Shown here piece by piece: positions 17,635-27,026 of a stretch of DNA of 44,588 bases. The stretch is from Roseovarius sp. (GTDB lineage Bacteria; Pseudomonadota; Alphaproteobacteria; Rhodobacterales; Rhodobacteraceae), in assembly GCA_002720475.1 (NCBI GenBank), contig PBIL01000023.1:1-44588 (forward strand). The letters run 5' to 3'. Position 1 is the stretch's first letter, and each line of letters opens with the position of its first letter. The translations under genes were made by a program, and so were the position numbers. Under the pieces are notes generated by a model. It made no database searches. It was not told where the DNA came from and worked only from the letters and a program-made list of their open reading frames with translations.

Positions 17635-18300
17635 ATGGACAGGGCTTTGATCATCGGTGCCTCGGGCGGGATCGGCACGGCGCTGGCCGCGGCGCTGGCG
17701 GCGCGGGGCGTGGATGTCACCGGGCTGTCGCGCGCGCGTGACGGGCTCGACGTGACCGACGAGGGCAGCGTGGCGGCGACCCTGGGGCGGCTTTCGGGCC
17801 GTTACGACCTCATTCTCGTGACCACGGGCGCGCTTGAGATCGACGGCGCGCGGCCCGAGAAGGCGCTCAGAGAGGTGACGGCGCGGGCGATGATGACGCA
17901 ATTCGCGCTCAACTGCATCGGTCCCGCGCTCGTTCTCAAGCACGCGGTGTCGCTCCTGCCACGCGAGCGCCGGGCGGTCTTTGCCGCGCTCTCGGCCCGG
18001 GTCGGTTCGATCGGGGACAATCGCGCGGGCGGCTGGTACAGCTACCGCACCGCCAAGGCGGCGCTCAACCAGGTGATCCGTACCGCCGCGATCGAACTCG
18101 CGCGCAGCCACCGCGAGGCTGTCTGCGTGGCGCTCCACCCCGGCACGGTGGCCACGCGCTTTACCGAGAAATATCTGGGCCGCCATCCGTCGATCCCCCC
18201 CGAAACGGCGGCGGCGCACCTGCTTTCGGTGATCGACGGGCTCACCCCCGCCGAGACCGGCCTCTTCTTCGACTGGCAGGGCAAGCGCGTGCCATGGTGA
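17635..18300 (+). CDS. SDR-family oxidoreductase
   Basis: 221 residues, a short single-domain Rossmann dehydrogenase. Cofactor loop GASGGIG (8-14), S120 or S125 as candidate catalytic Ser, and the YxxxK motif YRTAK (Y137, K141), followed by a CVALHPGTVATRF segment typical of the CsgA (C-factor) group. NADP-dependent, substrate unknown. Its stop overlaps the start of the photolyase by 7 bp, so the two are cotranscribed and coupled. The family is certain, the reaction not. Confidence 0.92.
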   Translation: MDRALIIGASGGIGTALAAALAARGVDVTGLSRARDGLDVTDEGSVAATLGRLSGRYDLILVTTGALEIDGARPEKALREVTARAMMTQFALNCIGPALVLKHAVSLLPRERRAVFAALSARVGSIGDNRAGGWYSYRTAKAALNQVIRTAAIELARSHREAVCVALHPGTVATRFTEKYLGRHPSIPPETAAAHLLSVIDGLTPAETGLFFDWQGKRVPW

Positions 18301-19823
18301 GGCGGCTCATCCTCGTTCTTGGCGATCAGCTCAGCCACGATCTCTCGGCGCTGCGCGCGGGCGATCCGGCGCGCGATCTCGTGGTCATGGCCGAGGTGAC
18401 GGAAGAGGGCATCTATGTCCGCCATCACCCGAAGAAGATCGCGCTGATCCTGTCGGCCATGCGCCATTTCGCCGACGAGCTGCGCGCGGCGGGCTGGGAG
18501 GTGGCCTATCCCCGGCTCGACGATCCGCAGGCCGCGCGCAGCATCACGGGCGAGCTCTTGCGCCGCGCCGGGGCGCATGGCGCGACCGAGGTCATTGCCA
18601 CGCAGCCCGGCGAATGGCGGCTGATTGCCGCGCTCGACGCCGCCCCCCTGCGCGTGACGCAACTGCCCGATGACCGGTTTCTCTCATCGCCCGAGGCGTT
18701 CAACGCATGGGCCGAGGGGCGCAGGGAATTGCGGATGGAATATTTCTACCGCGAGATGCGGCGCAAGACCGGCCTGATGATGGAGGGCGACAAACCAGCG
18801 GGCGGCAAGTGGAATTACGACCACGACAACCGCAAGCCCGCGCCGAGAGACCTGTTGCGGGCAGGGCCGCTGCGCTTTGCCCCGGACACCATCACGGAGG
18901 AGGTGCTTGATCTTGTTGCGGCGCGCTTTGCCGGTCATTTCGGGTGCCTGCGCCCCTTCTGGTTCGCGGTGACGGCCGCGGAGGCGCGGCGCGCCTTCGA
19001 TCATTTCGCCACGCATCTGCTGCCCGGTTTCGGCGATTACCAGGATGCGATGCTCACCGGCGACCGCTTTGTGCATCACTCGGTGATTTCGATGTATCTC
19101 AATATCGGGCTGCTCCACCCTGGGGATATCTGTGCGCGCGTGGTCACGGAGTGGCAAGCGGGCCGGGTGCCGATCAACGCCGCGGAGGGCTATGTCCGGC
19201 AGGTGATCGGCTGGCGCGAATACCTGCGCGGGATCTATTTCCGCGAGGGGCCGGGCTATGTGCGGCGCAACGCGCTGGGGCACCGCCGCGCGCTTCCGGC
19301 GGTTTTCTGGGGTGGCGAGACACGGATGAACTGCGTTGCGCAAACCGTCGGGCAGACGCGCGAAGAGGCCTATGCCCACCATATCCAGCGGCTGATGGTC
19401 ACGGGCAATTTCGCGCTTCTTGCGGGGGTCGATCCGGCGCAGGTGCATGAATGGTATCTTGCCGTCTATGCCGATGCCTTCGAATGGGTCGAGGCCCCGA
19501 ACGTGATCGGCATGAGCCAGGTCGCCGACGGCGGCATCGTCGCGTCGAAACCTTACGTCTCTTCAGGCAATTACATCGCGAAGATGTCGGATTACTGCGG
19601 GGCCTGCGCCTATTCGGTCACGCAGAAGACGGGCGAGGGGGCCTGTCCGTTCAACCTGCTCTACTGGGATTTCCTGCACCGCCACCGCGACCGGTTCGGG
19701 CGCAATCCGCGCATGGGGCCGGTCTATCGCACATGGGACAGGATGGCGGCGGATCGCCGCGAGACCGTGCTGCGCGATGCGGCGCAGGTGCTGGCGCGGC
19801 TCGACTCGGGCGCGGTGGTCTGA
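18294..19823 (+). CDS. phrB: (6-4) photolyase of the FeS-BCP type (PhrB/CryB)
   Basis: 509 residues. The N-terminal half is the photolyase-related antenna domain (RLILVLGDQLSHDLSAL); the C-terminal half binds FAD. Four cysteines at C347, C435, C438 and C451 have the spacing of the [4Fe-4S] ligands of Agrobacterium PhrB, shifted by about three positions, and lie in the contexts TRMNC, YCGAC and GACPF. This identifies a prokaryotic (6-4) photolyase, which repairs UV (6-4) photoproducts with blue light. Start ATG at 18294, overlapping the SDR stop. It abuts the convergent MORN gene with no spacer. Confidence 0.93.
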   Translation: MVRRLILVLGDQLSHDLSALRAGDPARDLVVMAEVTEEGIYVRHHPKKIALILSAMRHFADELRAAGWEVAYPRLDDPQAARSITGELLRRAGAHGATEVIATQPGEWRLIAALDAAPLRVTQLPDDRFLSSPEAFNAWAEGRRELRMEYFYREMRRKTGLMMEGDKPAGGKWNYDHDNRKPAPRDLLRAGPLRFAPDTITEEVLDLVAARFAGHFGCLRPFWFAVTAAEARRAFDHFATHLLPGFGDYQDAMLTGDRFVHHSVISMYLNIGLLHPGDICARVVTEWQAGRVPINAAEGYVRQVIGWREYLRGIYFREGPGYVRRNALGHRRALPAVFWGGETRMNCVAQTVGQTREEAYAHHIQRLMVTGNFALLAGVDPAQVHEWYLAVYADAFEWVEAPNVIGMSQVADGGIVASKPYVSSGNYIAKMSDYCGACAYSVTQKTGEGACPFNLLYWDFLHRHRDRFGRNPRMGPVYRTWDRMAADRRETVLRDAAQVLARLDSGAVV

Positions 19824-21266
19824 TCACTCGCCGCGCGTGATGTTGTCGCTGAGCACACCACCTTCCCAGGTGCCGCTCTCCTCCTGGCCCCCGGCATAGC
19901 GCATCGTGCCCTCGCCCTGCCGCTTGCCATTGAGAAACATCCCCTCGTAGACGTCGCCATTGGCATAGGTGGCCACGCCCCGCCCCGAGATCTCGCCCTC
20001 GCGCCACTCGCCCTCGTATGCAAAGCTCTCGTTCTCGGGCGTCTCGGGATTGTCGGGGATGGTGATCCTTCCCTGCCCGTGGCGCTGGCCGTTGGCGAAT
20101 TGCCCCTCGTAGACAGAGCCGTCGGGATAGGTCACCTTTCCCTGTCCGTGGCGCTGGCCGTTCTGCCATTCTCCCTCGTAGCGATAGCCGTCCGGGTAGG
20201 TCATCACGCCCTGGCCATGGTTGCGGGCATCCTTGAACTCGCCCTCGTAGACAAGCCCGCTGGGGTAGGTGGCCCGCCCCACCCCCTCGATCACGCCGCC
20301 CACCCACTCGCCCTCGTAGGTGGCCCCGTCGGGATAGGTGATCTTGCCCTGACCGTTGGCAAGGTCGTCGCGGAACGCGCCCTCATAGACCGAGCCGTCG
20401 GGATAGGTGACGCGCCCCTCGCCCGAGATCTTGCCGTTCTGCCACTCGCCCTCGTAGCGATAGCCGTCCGTGCCGGTAAAGACACCCTGGCCGTGGCGCA
20501 TGTCGTCCTTGAACCGGCCTTCGTAGACATCGCCATTGGCATAGGTCACGCGCCCCTCGCCCTGCCGCCGACCGGCCACCAGATCTCCTTCGTAGACATC
20601 GCCGTTGGGCTGGGTGAGCGTGCCGCGGCCGTCGATCTGGCCGGCCTTCCACGTCCCCTCGTAGATCAGACCGTCGGGCATGGTGAGCTTGCCCTGGCCC
20701 TCGCGCGCGCCGCGCAGGACCTCGCCCTCATAGACCGCGCCGTCGGGATAGGTGATCGTCGCCTGGCCTTCCTTGACGCCGTTCACCCAGTCGCCCTCGT
20801 AGCGATAGCCGTTCGGGCTTTCCATCCGGCCCTTGCCGTGATGCATGGCGTTGAGAAAGCCGCCCTCGTAGCGCACGCCATTGGCATAGACCGCGATGCC
20901 CTGGCCGGTGATCTCGCCCTCGGCCCATTCGCCTTCGTAGGTGCCGCCATCGGCAAAGACGATCTTGCCGAGCCCGTGCGGCTTGCCGCGCTCGAACTCG
21001 CCTTCATAGACCGAGCCGTTGGGAAAGCGCGCGACACCCTTGCCGCGGATCTCTCCTTCGACCCATTCGCCGGTATATTCGTAGCCGTTGGGCAGGGTAT
21101 AGGTGCCGGTTCCGTGTTGCAGCCCGTCCTTGAACGTGCCCTCGTAGATGCCGCCATCGTCGTATTGCTTCGTCTGGACGGTGCCGTCCTGCGCCATTGC
21201 GGCCATGCCGCCCGCGCCCGCGGCCAGAGCCGCCGCCAAGATCATCTGTTTCGGAAAGCGTGTCAT
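19824..21266 (-). CDS. Exported MORN-repeat protein (18 full repeats)
   Basis: 480 residues with a Sec signal peptide (MTRFPKQMILAAALAAGAGGMAAMAQ, cleavage after about A25). The rest is almost entirely MORN repeats of 23 residues (pattern xYEGEWxxGxxxGxGxxTYPDG). I count 18 full repeats and one partial; repeat 16 carries an 8-9 residue insertion (NPETPENES). The DNA shows a matching 69-bp periodicity. MORN solenoids form extended beta-sheets that mediate protein or lipid contacts; no catalytic domain (such as SET or kinase) is attached. A periplasmic scaffold or envelope role is inferred. Repeats are similar but not identical, so copy number may vary between strains. Confidence 0.92.
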   Translation of the reverse strand: MTRFPKQMILAAALAAGAGGMAAMAQDGTVQTKQYDDGGIYEGTFKDGLQHGTGTYTLPNGYEYTGEWVEGEIRGKGVARFPNGSVYEGEFERGKPHGLGKIVFADGGTYEGEWAEGEITGQGIAVYANGVRYEGGFLNAMHHGKGRMESPNGYRYEGDWVNGVKEGQATITYPDGAVYEGEVLRGAREGQGKLTMPDGLIYEGTWKAGQIDGRGTLTQPNGDVYEGDLVAGRRQGEGRVTYANGDVYEGRFKDDMRHGQGVFTGTDGYRYEGEWQNGKISGEGRVTYPDGSVYEGAFRDDLANGQGKITYPDGATYEGEWVGGVIEGVGRATYPSGLVYEGEFKDARNHGQGVMTYPDGYRYEGEWQNGQRHGQGKVTYPDGSVYEGQFANGQRHGQGRITIPDNPETPENESFAYEGEWREGEISGRGVATYANGDVYEGMFLNGKRQGEGTMRYAGGQEESGTWEGGVLSDNITRGE

Positions 21267-21420
21267 TTCTGCCCCGGTGCCTCAAGCCTGCCCGATCCTG
21301 GGACGGGTCGAGGCAAATCTAGAGGAGCGGCCCGGCCGTGACAACGGGTTTCGGGCAAATCGGCTTTCCCTCGCGCCCCGATCTGTTATCTCCATCGGCA
21401 GGAGCGGCAAGGGGGCGCGC

Positions 21421-23076
21421 ATGGCAGACCGGTTTCGCCTGACACTGGCACAGCTGAACCCGACGGTCGGCGATCTGGCTGGCAACGCGGCGCAGGCGCT
21501 GCGGGCCTGGGAAGAGGGGCGCGCGGCGGGCGCCGATCTCGTGGCGCTGCCCGAGATGTTCGTGACCGGCTACCAGACGCAGGATCTGGTGCTCAAGCCC
21601 GCCTTTCACCAGGCGGCCATCGCCACGATCGAGGCGCTGGCGCGCGACTGCGCAGAGGGGCCCGCGCTTGCCCTCGGCGGCCCGGCGCTCGAGGGGGTGG
21701 GGCTCTACAATGCCTATTATGTCCTGGCGGGCGGGCGCGTCGCGGCGCGCGTGCTCAAGCATCACCTGCCCAACTCGGACGTGTTCGACGAGAAACGGGT
21801 CTATGCCAGCGGGCCGGTGACGGGGCCATATGCGGTGGCGGGCGTGCGTCTCGGCTCGCCCATCTGCGAGGATGCCTGGTTTCCCGACGTGGCCGAGACG
21901 CTGGCCGAGACCGGGGCCGAGATCCTGCTCGTGCCCAACGGCTCGCCGCATTACCGCGGGAAGATGGCGGTGCGGCAGAACCACATGGTCGCCCGCGTGG
22001 TCGAGACCGGGCTGCCGCTCGTCTATGTCAACCTCGTCGGCGGGCAGGACGATCAGGTGTTCGACGGCGGCTCCTTCGTGCTCGACCCGGGCGGCGCGCT
22101 GGCGCTGCAACTGCCGATGTTCGAGGAGGCGGTGGCGCATGTGGATTTCACTCGCGGGCCGGACGGCTGGCGCGCGGTGCCGGGCCCGCTTGCCCCTCTG
22201 CCCGACGATCTGGAGCAGGATTATCACGCCATGGTGCTCGCCTTGCGCGATTACCTGCGCAAGAGCGGCTTCTCGAAGGTGCTGCTCGGGCTTTCGGGCG
22301 GGGTGGACAGCGCGCTTGTCGCCACCATCGCCGTGGATGCGCTCGGCGCGGAGAACCTGCGCTGCGTGATGCTGCCGTCGGAATACACCTCGGAGGCGTC
22401 GCTCGAGGATGCGCGGGCGGTGGCCGCGCGGCTCGGCTGTCGCTACGATACCGTGCCGATTGCCGAGGGCCGCGCGGCGATCACCGCCACGCTTGCACCG
22501 CTTTTCGCGGGGCTGGAGCCGGACCTCACCGAGGAAAACATCCAGTCCCGCCTGCGCGGCCTGCTTCTCATGGCGCTGTCCAACAAGTTCGGGGAGATGC
22601 TGCTCACCACCGGCAACAAGTCCGAGGTGGCGGTGGGCTATGCCACGATCTATGGCGACATGGCCGGGGGCTACAACCCGATCAAGGATCTCTACAAGAC
22701 GCGCGTCTTCGAGATCTGCCGCTGGCGCAACGCCCATCACCGGGCCTGGATGGCGGGGCCTGCGGGCGGGGTGATCCCGCCGCGTGTGATCGACAAGCCG
22801 CCAAGCGCCGAGTTGCGCGCCAATCAGAAGGACAGCGACTCGCTGCCCGATTATCCGGTTCTGGACGGCATCCTGCACATCCTTGTCGATCAGGACGGGT
22901 CGATTTCCGATTGCATCGCGGCGGGGTTCGACGAGGCCGCGGCGCGGCGGGTGGAGCATCTGCTTTACATCAGCGAATACAAGCGCTTCCAGTCCGCGCC
23001 CGGAACGCGCCTGAGCGCGCGCGCCTTCTGGCTCGATCGTCGCTACCCGATCGTCAACCGCTGGCGCGCGCCGTGA
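21421..23076 (+). CDS. nadE: Glutamine-dependent NAD+ synthetase
   Basis: 551 residues from the ATG at 21421; the frame is open upstream, but homology starts MADRFRLTLAQLNPTVGDL. The N-terminal nitrilase-type glutaminase has the triad E45 (LPEMF), K113 (LKHHLPN) and C149 (PICEDAW). The C-terminal synthetase domain has the PP-loop SGGVDS (292-297) and the ligand loop TTGNKSEVAVGYAT. Converts deamido-NAD+ to NAD+ using ammonia tunnelled from glutamine. Divergent from the MORN gene; it ends 6 bp from the convergent kinase gene. Confidence 0.97.
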   Translation: MADRFRLTLAQLNPTVGDLAGNAAQALRAWEEGRAAGADLVALPEMFVTGYQTQDLVLKPAFHQAAIATIEALARDCAEGPALALGGPALEGVGLYNAYYVLAGGRVAARVLKHHLPNSDVFDEKRVYASGPVTGPYAVAGVRLGSPICEDAWFPDVAETLAETGAEILLVPNGSPHYRGKMAVRQNHMVARVVETGLPLVYVNLVGGQDDQVFDGGSFVLDPGGALALQLPMFEEAVAHVDFTRGPDGWRAVPGPLAPLPDDLEQDYHAMVLALRDYLRKSGFSKVLLGLSGGVDSALVATIAVDALGAENLRCVMLPSEYTSEASLEDARAVAARLGCRYDTVPIAEGRAAITATLAPLFAGLEPDLTEENIQSRLRGLLLMALSNKFGEMLLTTGNKSEVAVGYATIYGDMAGGYNPIKDLYKTRVFEICRWRNAHHRAWMAGPAGGVIPPRVIDKPPSAELRANQKDSDSLPDYPVLDGILHILVDQDGSISDCIAAGFDEAAARRVEHLLYISEYKRFQSAPGTRLSARAFWLDRRYPIVNRWRAP

Positions 23077-23082
23077 GCGGCG

Positions 23083-25221
23083 TCATTCGGCGGCGCGCGG
23101 GGCGGCCTCGGTGCGCAGCCGGGTGACATAGGCCACAAGCTCGGCCTTGCGCAGGGGTTTGGGCAGGAACCCGTCCATGCCCGCGAGATGCGCCGCCTGG
23201 CGGTGCTGCTCGAGCACATTGGCCGTGACCGCGACGATATGGGCAGGCGGCAGGGCCCGGGCGCTTTCCTGCGTGCGGATCAGCCCGGCGGCCTGAAAGC
23301 CGTCCATGCCGGGCATGGAGACATCCATCAGCACCAGTTGCGCGGGGGCCGCGCGCTGAAGGCTGAGCGCCTCGGGCCCGCTCGCGGCGAGCCGGAGCCG
23401 GGCACCGGATCCGGCGAAATACCGCTCGAGCAGCATCCGGTTCGTGGCGTTGTCATTGACGGCCAGAACGTCGAGCCCCGCCGCCCAGCCGGGGCCGGAG
23501 GGTGCGGGCACGAGGCTGGCCGGGGCGGGCAGGGCCCCGTCGCCGAGCAGGGCGCGCAGCGTGCCGATGAGCCGATCCTCGCGCAGCGGCTTGCGCAGCA
23601 CGGCCCCGCCTTCGGGCGCGCGGGCCGGCTTGTCGCTCAGCAGAAGGCGCGGCACATGGGCACAGTCGGCCAGCTGCCCTGCGGTCTCGTCCAGCACGAT
23701 GACATCGGGGCAGGCCCCGGCGGGCAGATCCACAGCCTCTGCCACGGCCCGCACGCGCGCGCCCAGATGCCCGAGCAGCCGCGCGAGCCCGGCCCGGCGA
23801 CCGGCGAGCGGATCGGCAAGCCAGATGACCGGGGCCGGTGCGCCGGGGCGGGCGAGCGGCGGGCGGGCGCGCCCGTCCGCGCCCGCGTCATCGGGGACCA
23901 GCGGCAGGGTGAGAACAAAGCAGGTGCCCTGCCCTTCCTGCGAGCGCAGGGTCAGACTGCCCCCCATCAGCATCGCCAGCTGGTGGCTGACCGCAAGGCC
24001 GAGCCCGGTGCCGCCGAAGCTTCGCGCGGCCCCGTTGCTGGCCTGCTCGAAGACCTCGAAGACCCGCTCCTGCTGGTCCGCCGGGATCCCGATGCCGGTA
24101 TCCTCGACGCGGATCACCATCTTGCCCGGGCCCGCGCGCATGGCCTCAAGGCCGACATGCCCCGCAAGCGTGAACTTGACGGCGTTGCCCGCGATGTTGA
24201 CGAGGATCTGGCGCAGCCGCCCGGCATCGCCGAGGCTCACCTCCGGCAGGTCGGGCGCGACATGGCCATAGAGCGCGAGCCCCTTTCGCGCGGCCAGCGG
24301 CGCGAGAAGCTGGGTGACATCCTCGACGATCTCGCGCAGGCGGAACGGCTCCTGCGCGAGGGTGAGCTTGCCCGCCTCGATCTTGGAGACGTCGAGAATG
24401 TCGTTGATGAGCGTCAGCAGCGCATCGCCCGAGCGCACCATGGTGCGCACATAGCCCTCCTGTTCGGGGGTGAGCGCGGTTTCGGCGAGAAGGTCCGCCA
24501 TGCCGATGATGCCGTTCATCGGCGTGCGGATCTCGTGGCTCATCCGGGCGAGGAACTCGGATTTCGCGGCGTTGGCGGCGATGGCGGCGGCGCGCGCGGC
24601 CTCGAGCCTGTCAATCAGGCGGCGCAGCGGGCGGCCCACGATGACGCGGAAGGAAAGCCAGTTGGCCAGCGTGGCGATGACGATCCCGCCCGCGAGAAGC
24701 AGCAGCAGAAGGTCGCGCTGATAGCGCCTGACGGCGGCGATCTCGCGCTCGTCGAAGCGGGTGACAAGCTCGGTGATGGGCCAGGAATAGACCTCGTAAG
24801 GCAGGGCGAGCGCGTCCGCGGCCCCGGCACAGCCGAGCCCCGCGGGCACCACGACAAGCTGTGTGCCGCTCTGCGGGTCGCGCAGCTCGACGCAGCGGAT
24901 CGCCGGGTCGCCCAGGAGCGTCTGCATCAGGTCGCGGACATGGGGGTTCTGCCAGTCCACCGCGCCCGCGGCCTGGTCGCTGAACCGTTCGAGCGCCCCG
25001 CCCAGCCTTGCGGTGGCATTGCCGATGCGCATGGCCATCGCCTCTTCGCTGCGCAGGAGGTTCCGGCCGCTCAGCCACCACAGCCCCGCGCCCGCGAAGA
25101 TCAGGAAGGTCGGGATCATCACCGCCGCAAGCCGCAGGTAGAGGCCCAGCGTCGGCGTGCGCGGATCGGCCGCGCCCTGCGTGCCCAAGGGGCTAGTCCA
25201 GCCGCCGGGCCTGGCCCGCAT
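23083..25221 (-). CDS. Hybrid sensor histidine kinase with one intact and one degenerate receiver domain
   Basis: 712 residues. Membrane helix at about 28-50, a short periplasmic loop of about 120 residues, second helix at about 168-190, a linker, then HisKA with [14 protein letters not shown] (H229) and HATPase_c (N box [10 protein letters not shown]1 DTGIGIP, G2 GGTGLGLA). A receiver-like segment with VIWLAD, VIVLDE, LLLSD and LRKP lacks the usual acidic pair and is probably a pseudo-receiver. The C-terminal receiver is complete ([11 protein letters not shown], phospho-acceptor D633, then VAVTANV and FLPKPL). Signal unknown; output probably through a separate phosphotransfer protein. The start overlaps the end of the frameshifted gene by 29 bp; a TTG at 25188 is an alternative. 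Confidence 0.92.
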   Translation of the reverse strand: MRARPGGWTSPLGTQGAADPRTPTLGLYLRLAAVMIPTFLIFAGAGLWWLSGRNLLRSEEAMAMRIGNATARLGGALERFSDQAAGAVDWQNPHVRDLMQTLLGDPAIRCVELRDPQSGTQLVVVPAGLGCAGAADALALPYEVYSWPITELVTRFDEREIAAVRRYQRDLLLLLLAGGIVIATLANWLSFRVIVGRPLRRLIDRLEAARAAAIAANAAKSEFLARMSHEIRTPMNGIIGMADLLAETALTPEQEGYVRTMVRSGDALLTLINDILDVSKIEAGKLTLAQEPFRLREIVEDVTQLLAPLAARKGLALYGHVAPDLPEVSLGDAGRLRQILVNIAGNAVKFTLAGHVGLEAMRAGPGKMVIRVEDTGIGIPADQQERVFEVFEQASNGAARSFGGTGLGLAVSHQLAMLMGGSLTLRSQEGQGTCFVLTLPLVPDDAGADGRARPPLARPGAPAPVIWLADPLAGRRAGLARLLGHLGARVRAVAEAVDLPAGACPDVIVLDETAGQLADCAHVPRLLLSDKPARAPEGGAVLRKPLREDRLIGTLRALLGDGALPAPASLVPAPSGPGWAAGLDVLAVNDNATNRMLLERYFAGSGARLRLAASGPEALSLQRAAPAQLVLMDVSMPGMDGFQAAGLIRTQESARALPPAHIVAVTANVLEQHRQAAHLAGMDGFLPKPLRKAELVAYVTRLRTEAAPRAAE

Positions 25222-25590
25222 CCATCAGCGCGTGCAGCGGCGCGCGATTGTCGATCTCGGTGCGCACCACGCCGAAGCGGTCCCCGGCCCGGGCGATATA
25301 GTAATCCACGGGTACCTTTCGGCCATCCTCGGCAAGGAGCGTGGCACACATCACAAAGACATCCCCCATCTCGAGGATGATCTCTGGTTCTCGGTCGGGT
25401 AATGGCTGCGCAGCGTTCCGGTCTTCAGGTCCACGTCATGCAGCGCCCCGTCGATCATCGAACGCCCGAGGTTGCGTTGCAGCGTGGCCTGGAGCCGCGT
25501 GCGCAGCTCACCGAGCGATTGCGCCCCGGCCGGGTGCGGCGCGGGCAGCAGGGCCAGCGCGCAGATCATCAGGAAGAACAGTCGTCTCAT
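25193..25590 (-). pseudogene. Secreted protein gene interrupted by one frameshift
   Basis: From the ATG at 25590 the first frame gives a signal peptide (MRRLFFLMICALALLPAPHPAGA-QS) and QSLGELRTRLQATLQRNLGR...DLKTGTLRSHYPTE, then runs into a stop at 25353-25351. A second frame continues the sense immediately: PEIILEMGDVFVMCATL, then VPVDYYIARAGDRFGVVRTEIDNRAP, ending TAG at 25195-25193. Removing two bases near 25388-25389 joins both parts as YPTE-PEIILEM. The second part has good codon use and no in-frame start of its own with a ribosome site. So one gene of about 130 codons carries a frameshift, either real or an assembly error. No slippery heptamer is evident. The family is not recognised; it looks like a periplasmic protein transcribed with the hybrid kinase and may belong to the same sensing unit. 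Confidence 0.7.
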
Positions 25591-25766
25591 CGGCCTTGCG
25601 ATCCCTTCGCCGTCGTGCGCCCCGGCGACAGAAGACAGGATCTGCCTTTCCAAACCGTTTCCACCCGCCATCTTTCCGATCACATCCGCGTGATCGGGCC
25701 GGGACCGGCACGGGGTTGTGACTTGTCCCGGCGACAGTCCGGCGCAGGATGGGCCGGGGAGGCGAC

Positions 25767-26576
25767 ATGCGACAGGCGATCATCGGGGCGGTATTCTGGG
25801 CGCTCGGCCCCGGGCCGGAGGGTGCGGCGTTGGCCTGCGGGGCCGACAGCGATTGCCGGCTGGGGGCGCGGCATTACCGCATCGCCCTGCCCGAAGCCGC
25901 GGCCCCGCGGGGCGCGGTGGTCTATGCTCACGGCTATCGCGGCACGGCGGCGGGGGTGATGCGCAACACCGCGCTGCGCCGCGCGCTCTCGGAGCAGGGG
26001 CTTGCCCTTATCGCCTTGAAATCCCTGACCGACGACTGGGTGATCCCCCATGCGCCGGGCCATCCCGACGCCACCGGGCAAGAGGAGATCGCCCATGTCC
26101 GGGCGGTGGTGGCGGATGCGGCGCGACGCTTCGGCATAGACGAGCGGCGGCTTGTCGCGGCGGGGTTCTCCTCGGGGGGGATGATGGTCTGGACGCTGGC
26201 CTGCGCGCGGCCCGGGCAGTTCGCGGGCTTCATTGCCGTTGCGGGCACCTTCTGGCAAGGCCCGCCCGAGACCTGCGCGCGCCCGCCCGCGAGCCTCGTT
26301 CACATCCACGGCACGAGCGATCCGACCGTGCCGCTTTCGGGGCGCGCGATCCGCGAGACCTGGCAGGGCGATGTGCGCGCGGTGCTGACCTTCTACAGCC
26401 GATTCGGCGGCTTCGAGGCGGCGGGCAGCCTGGAGCGAGGCGATCTTTCCTGCACGCTGCGGCGCAGCCCCGCAGGCGCGATCCTCGATTTCTGCCTGCA
26501 TCCCGGCGGGCATTCGTTCCGCAGCGCCTATCTTCTCTTCGCCCTTGACCGGCTGCGCGCGGCGGGGCGGTTCTAG
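25767..26576 (+). CDS. Exported alpha/beta-hydrolase, PHB-depolymerase/LpqC-like esterase
   Basis: 269 residues from the ATG at 25767, which follows a GGGAGG site; an ATG six codons upstream has none. Short N-terminal hydrophobic segment (possible signal), then YRIALPEAAAPRGAVVYAHGYRG (oxyanion region), the nucleophile elbow GFSSGGMMV, acid loop IHGTSDPTVPL and catalytic His in HPGGHSFR. This order matches poly(3-hydroxybutyrate) depolymerase-like and feruloyl-esterase-like hydrolases. It cleaves an ester; substrate not determinable. Divergent from the frameshifted gene; it ends 1 bp before the convergent metallopeptidase gene. Confidence 0.85.
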   Translation: MRQAIIGAVFWALGPGPEGAALACGADSDCRLGARHYRIALPEAAAPRGAVVYAHGYRGTAAGVMRNTALRRALSEQGLALIALKSLTDDWVIPHAPGHPDATGQEEIAHVRAVVADAARRFGIDERRLVAAGFSSGGMMVWTLACARPGQFAGFIAVAGTFWQGPPETCARPPASLVHIHGTSDPTVPLSGRAIRETWQGDVRAVLTFYSRFGGFEAAGSLERGDLSCTLRRSPAGAILDFCLHPGGHSFRSAYLLFALDRLRAAGRF

Positions 26577-26577
26577 G

Positions 26578-26982
26578 TCAGTCCCACCAGCGGTCGATGG
26601 CGGCGATGTCGTCATCGGACCAGCCGAAATGATGGGCAAATTCGTGCACCACCACATGCGCGATCAGCGTCTCGAGGGGGATATCGCCGCGCTCGCGCCA
26701 CTCGTCGAGGATCGGTTCGCGGAACAGCCAGACGGTATCCGGCCCGAGCGGCTGGTCGAACTGCGATTTCTCGGTCAGCGGCACCCCTTCGTAGAGCCCG
26801 GTCAGCTCGTAGGGATCGTCGATCTCCATCTCGGCGAGGATATGCGGCGGCGGCCAGTCCTCGACAAGCAGCACCACGTCCGAGGCGGGTTTGCGAAAGG
26901 CCGGGGGCAGCGCGTCGATAACCGCCAGCGCGATTCGCTCGAACTCGGCAAGGGAGGGCGGGCGTGTGTCCATGCGCGCCAT
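26578..26982 (-). CDS. Minimal zincin-like metallopeptidase family protein
   Basis: About 134 residues (131 from an internal ATG at 26973). The C-terminal half carries HEFAHHFGWSDDD, an HExxH zinc motif followed by an acidic run, preceded by LIAHVVV. An LTGLYEGVPLTE segment and a DTVWLFREPILDEW segment are typical of the 'minimal metallopeptidase' (zincin_1, PF06262 type) family of small cytoplasmic proteins. The biological role of the family is not settled. No good ribosome site decides between the two starts. Confidence 0.85.
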   Translation of the reverse strand: MARMDTRPPSLAEFERIALAVIDALPPAFRKPASDVVLLVEDWPPPHILAEMEIDDPYELTGLYEGVPLTEKSQFDQPLGPDTVWLFREPILDEWRERGDIPLETLIAHVVVHEFAHHFGWSDDDIAAIDRWWD

Positions 26983-27026
26983 ATGAGGCAGGGGGCCGGG
27001 ATTGTAAATCCGGCCCCCCGCGCGGC

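Noticed and set aside
19880..21200. Regular 69-bp periodicity resembling a repeat array or CRISPR
   Set aside because: The repeats are coding (23-residue MORN units), diverge in sequence, and have no spacers of foreign type.
25351..25590. The 79-residue first frame of the frameshifted gene as a complete small protein
   Set aside because: Its last residues (after YPTE) are unlike the preceding part, while the other frame continues with a coherent coding sequence, so a broken longer gene is the better reading.
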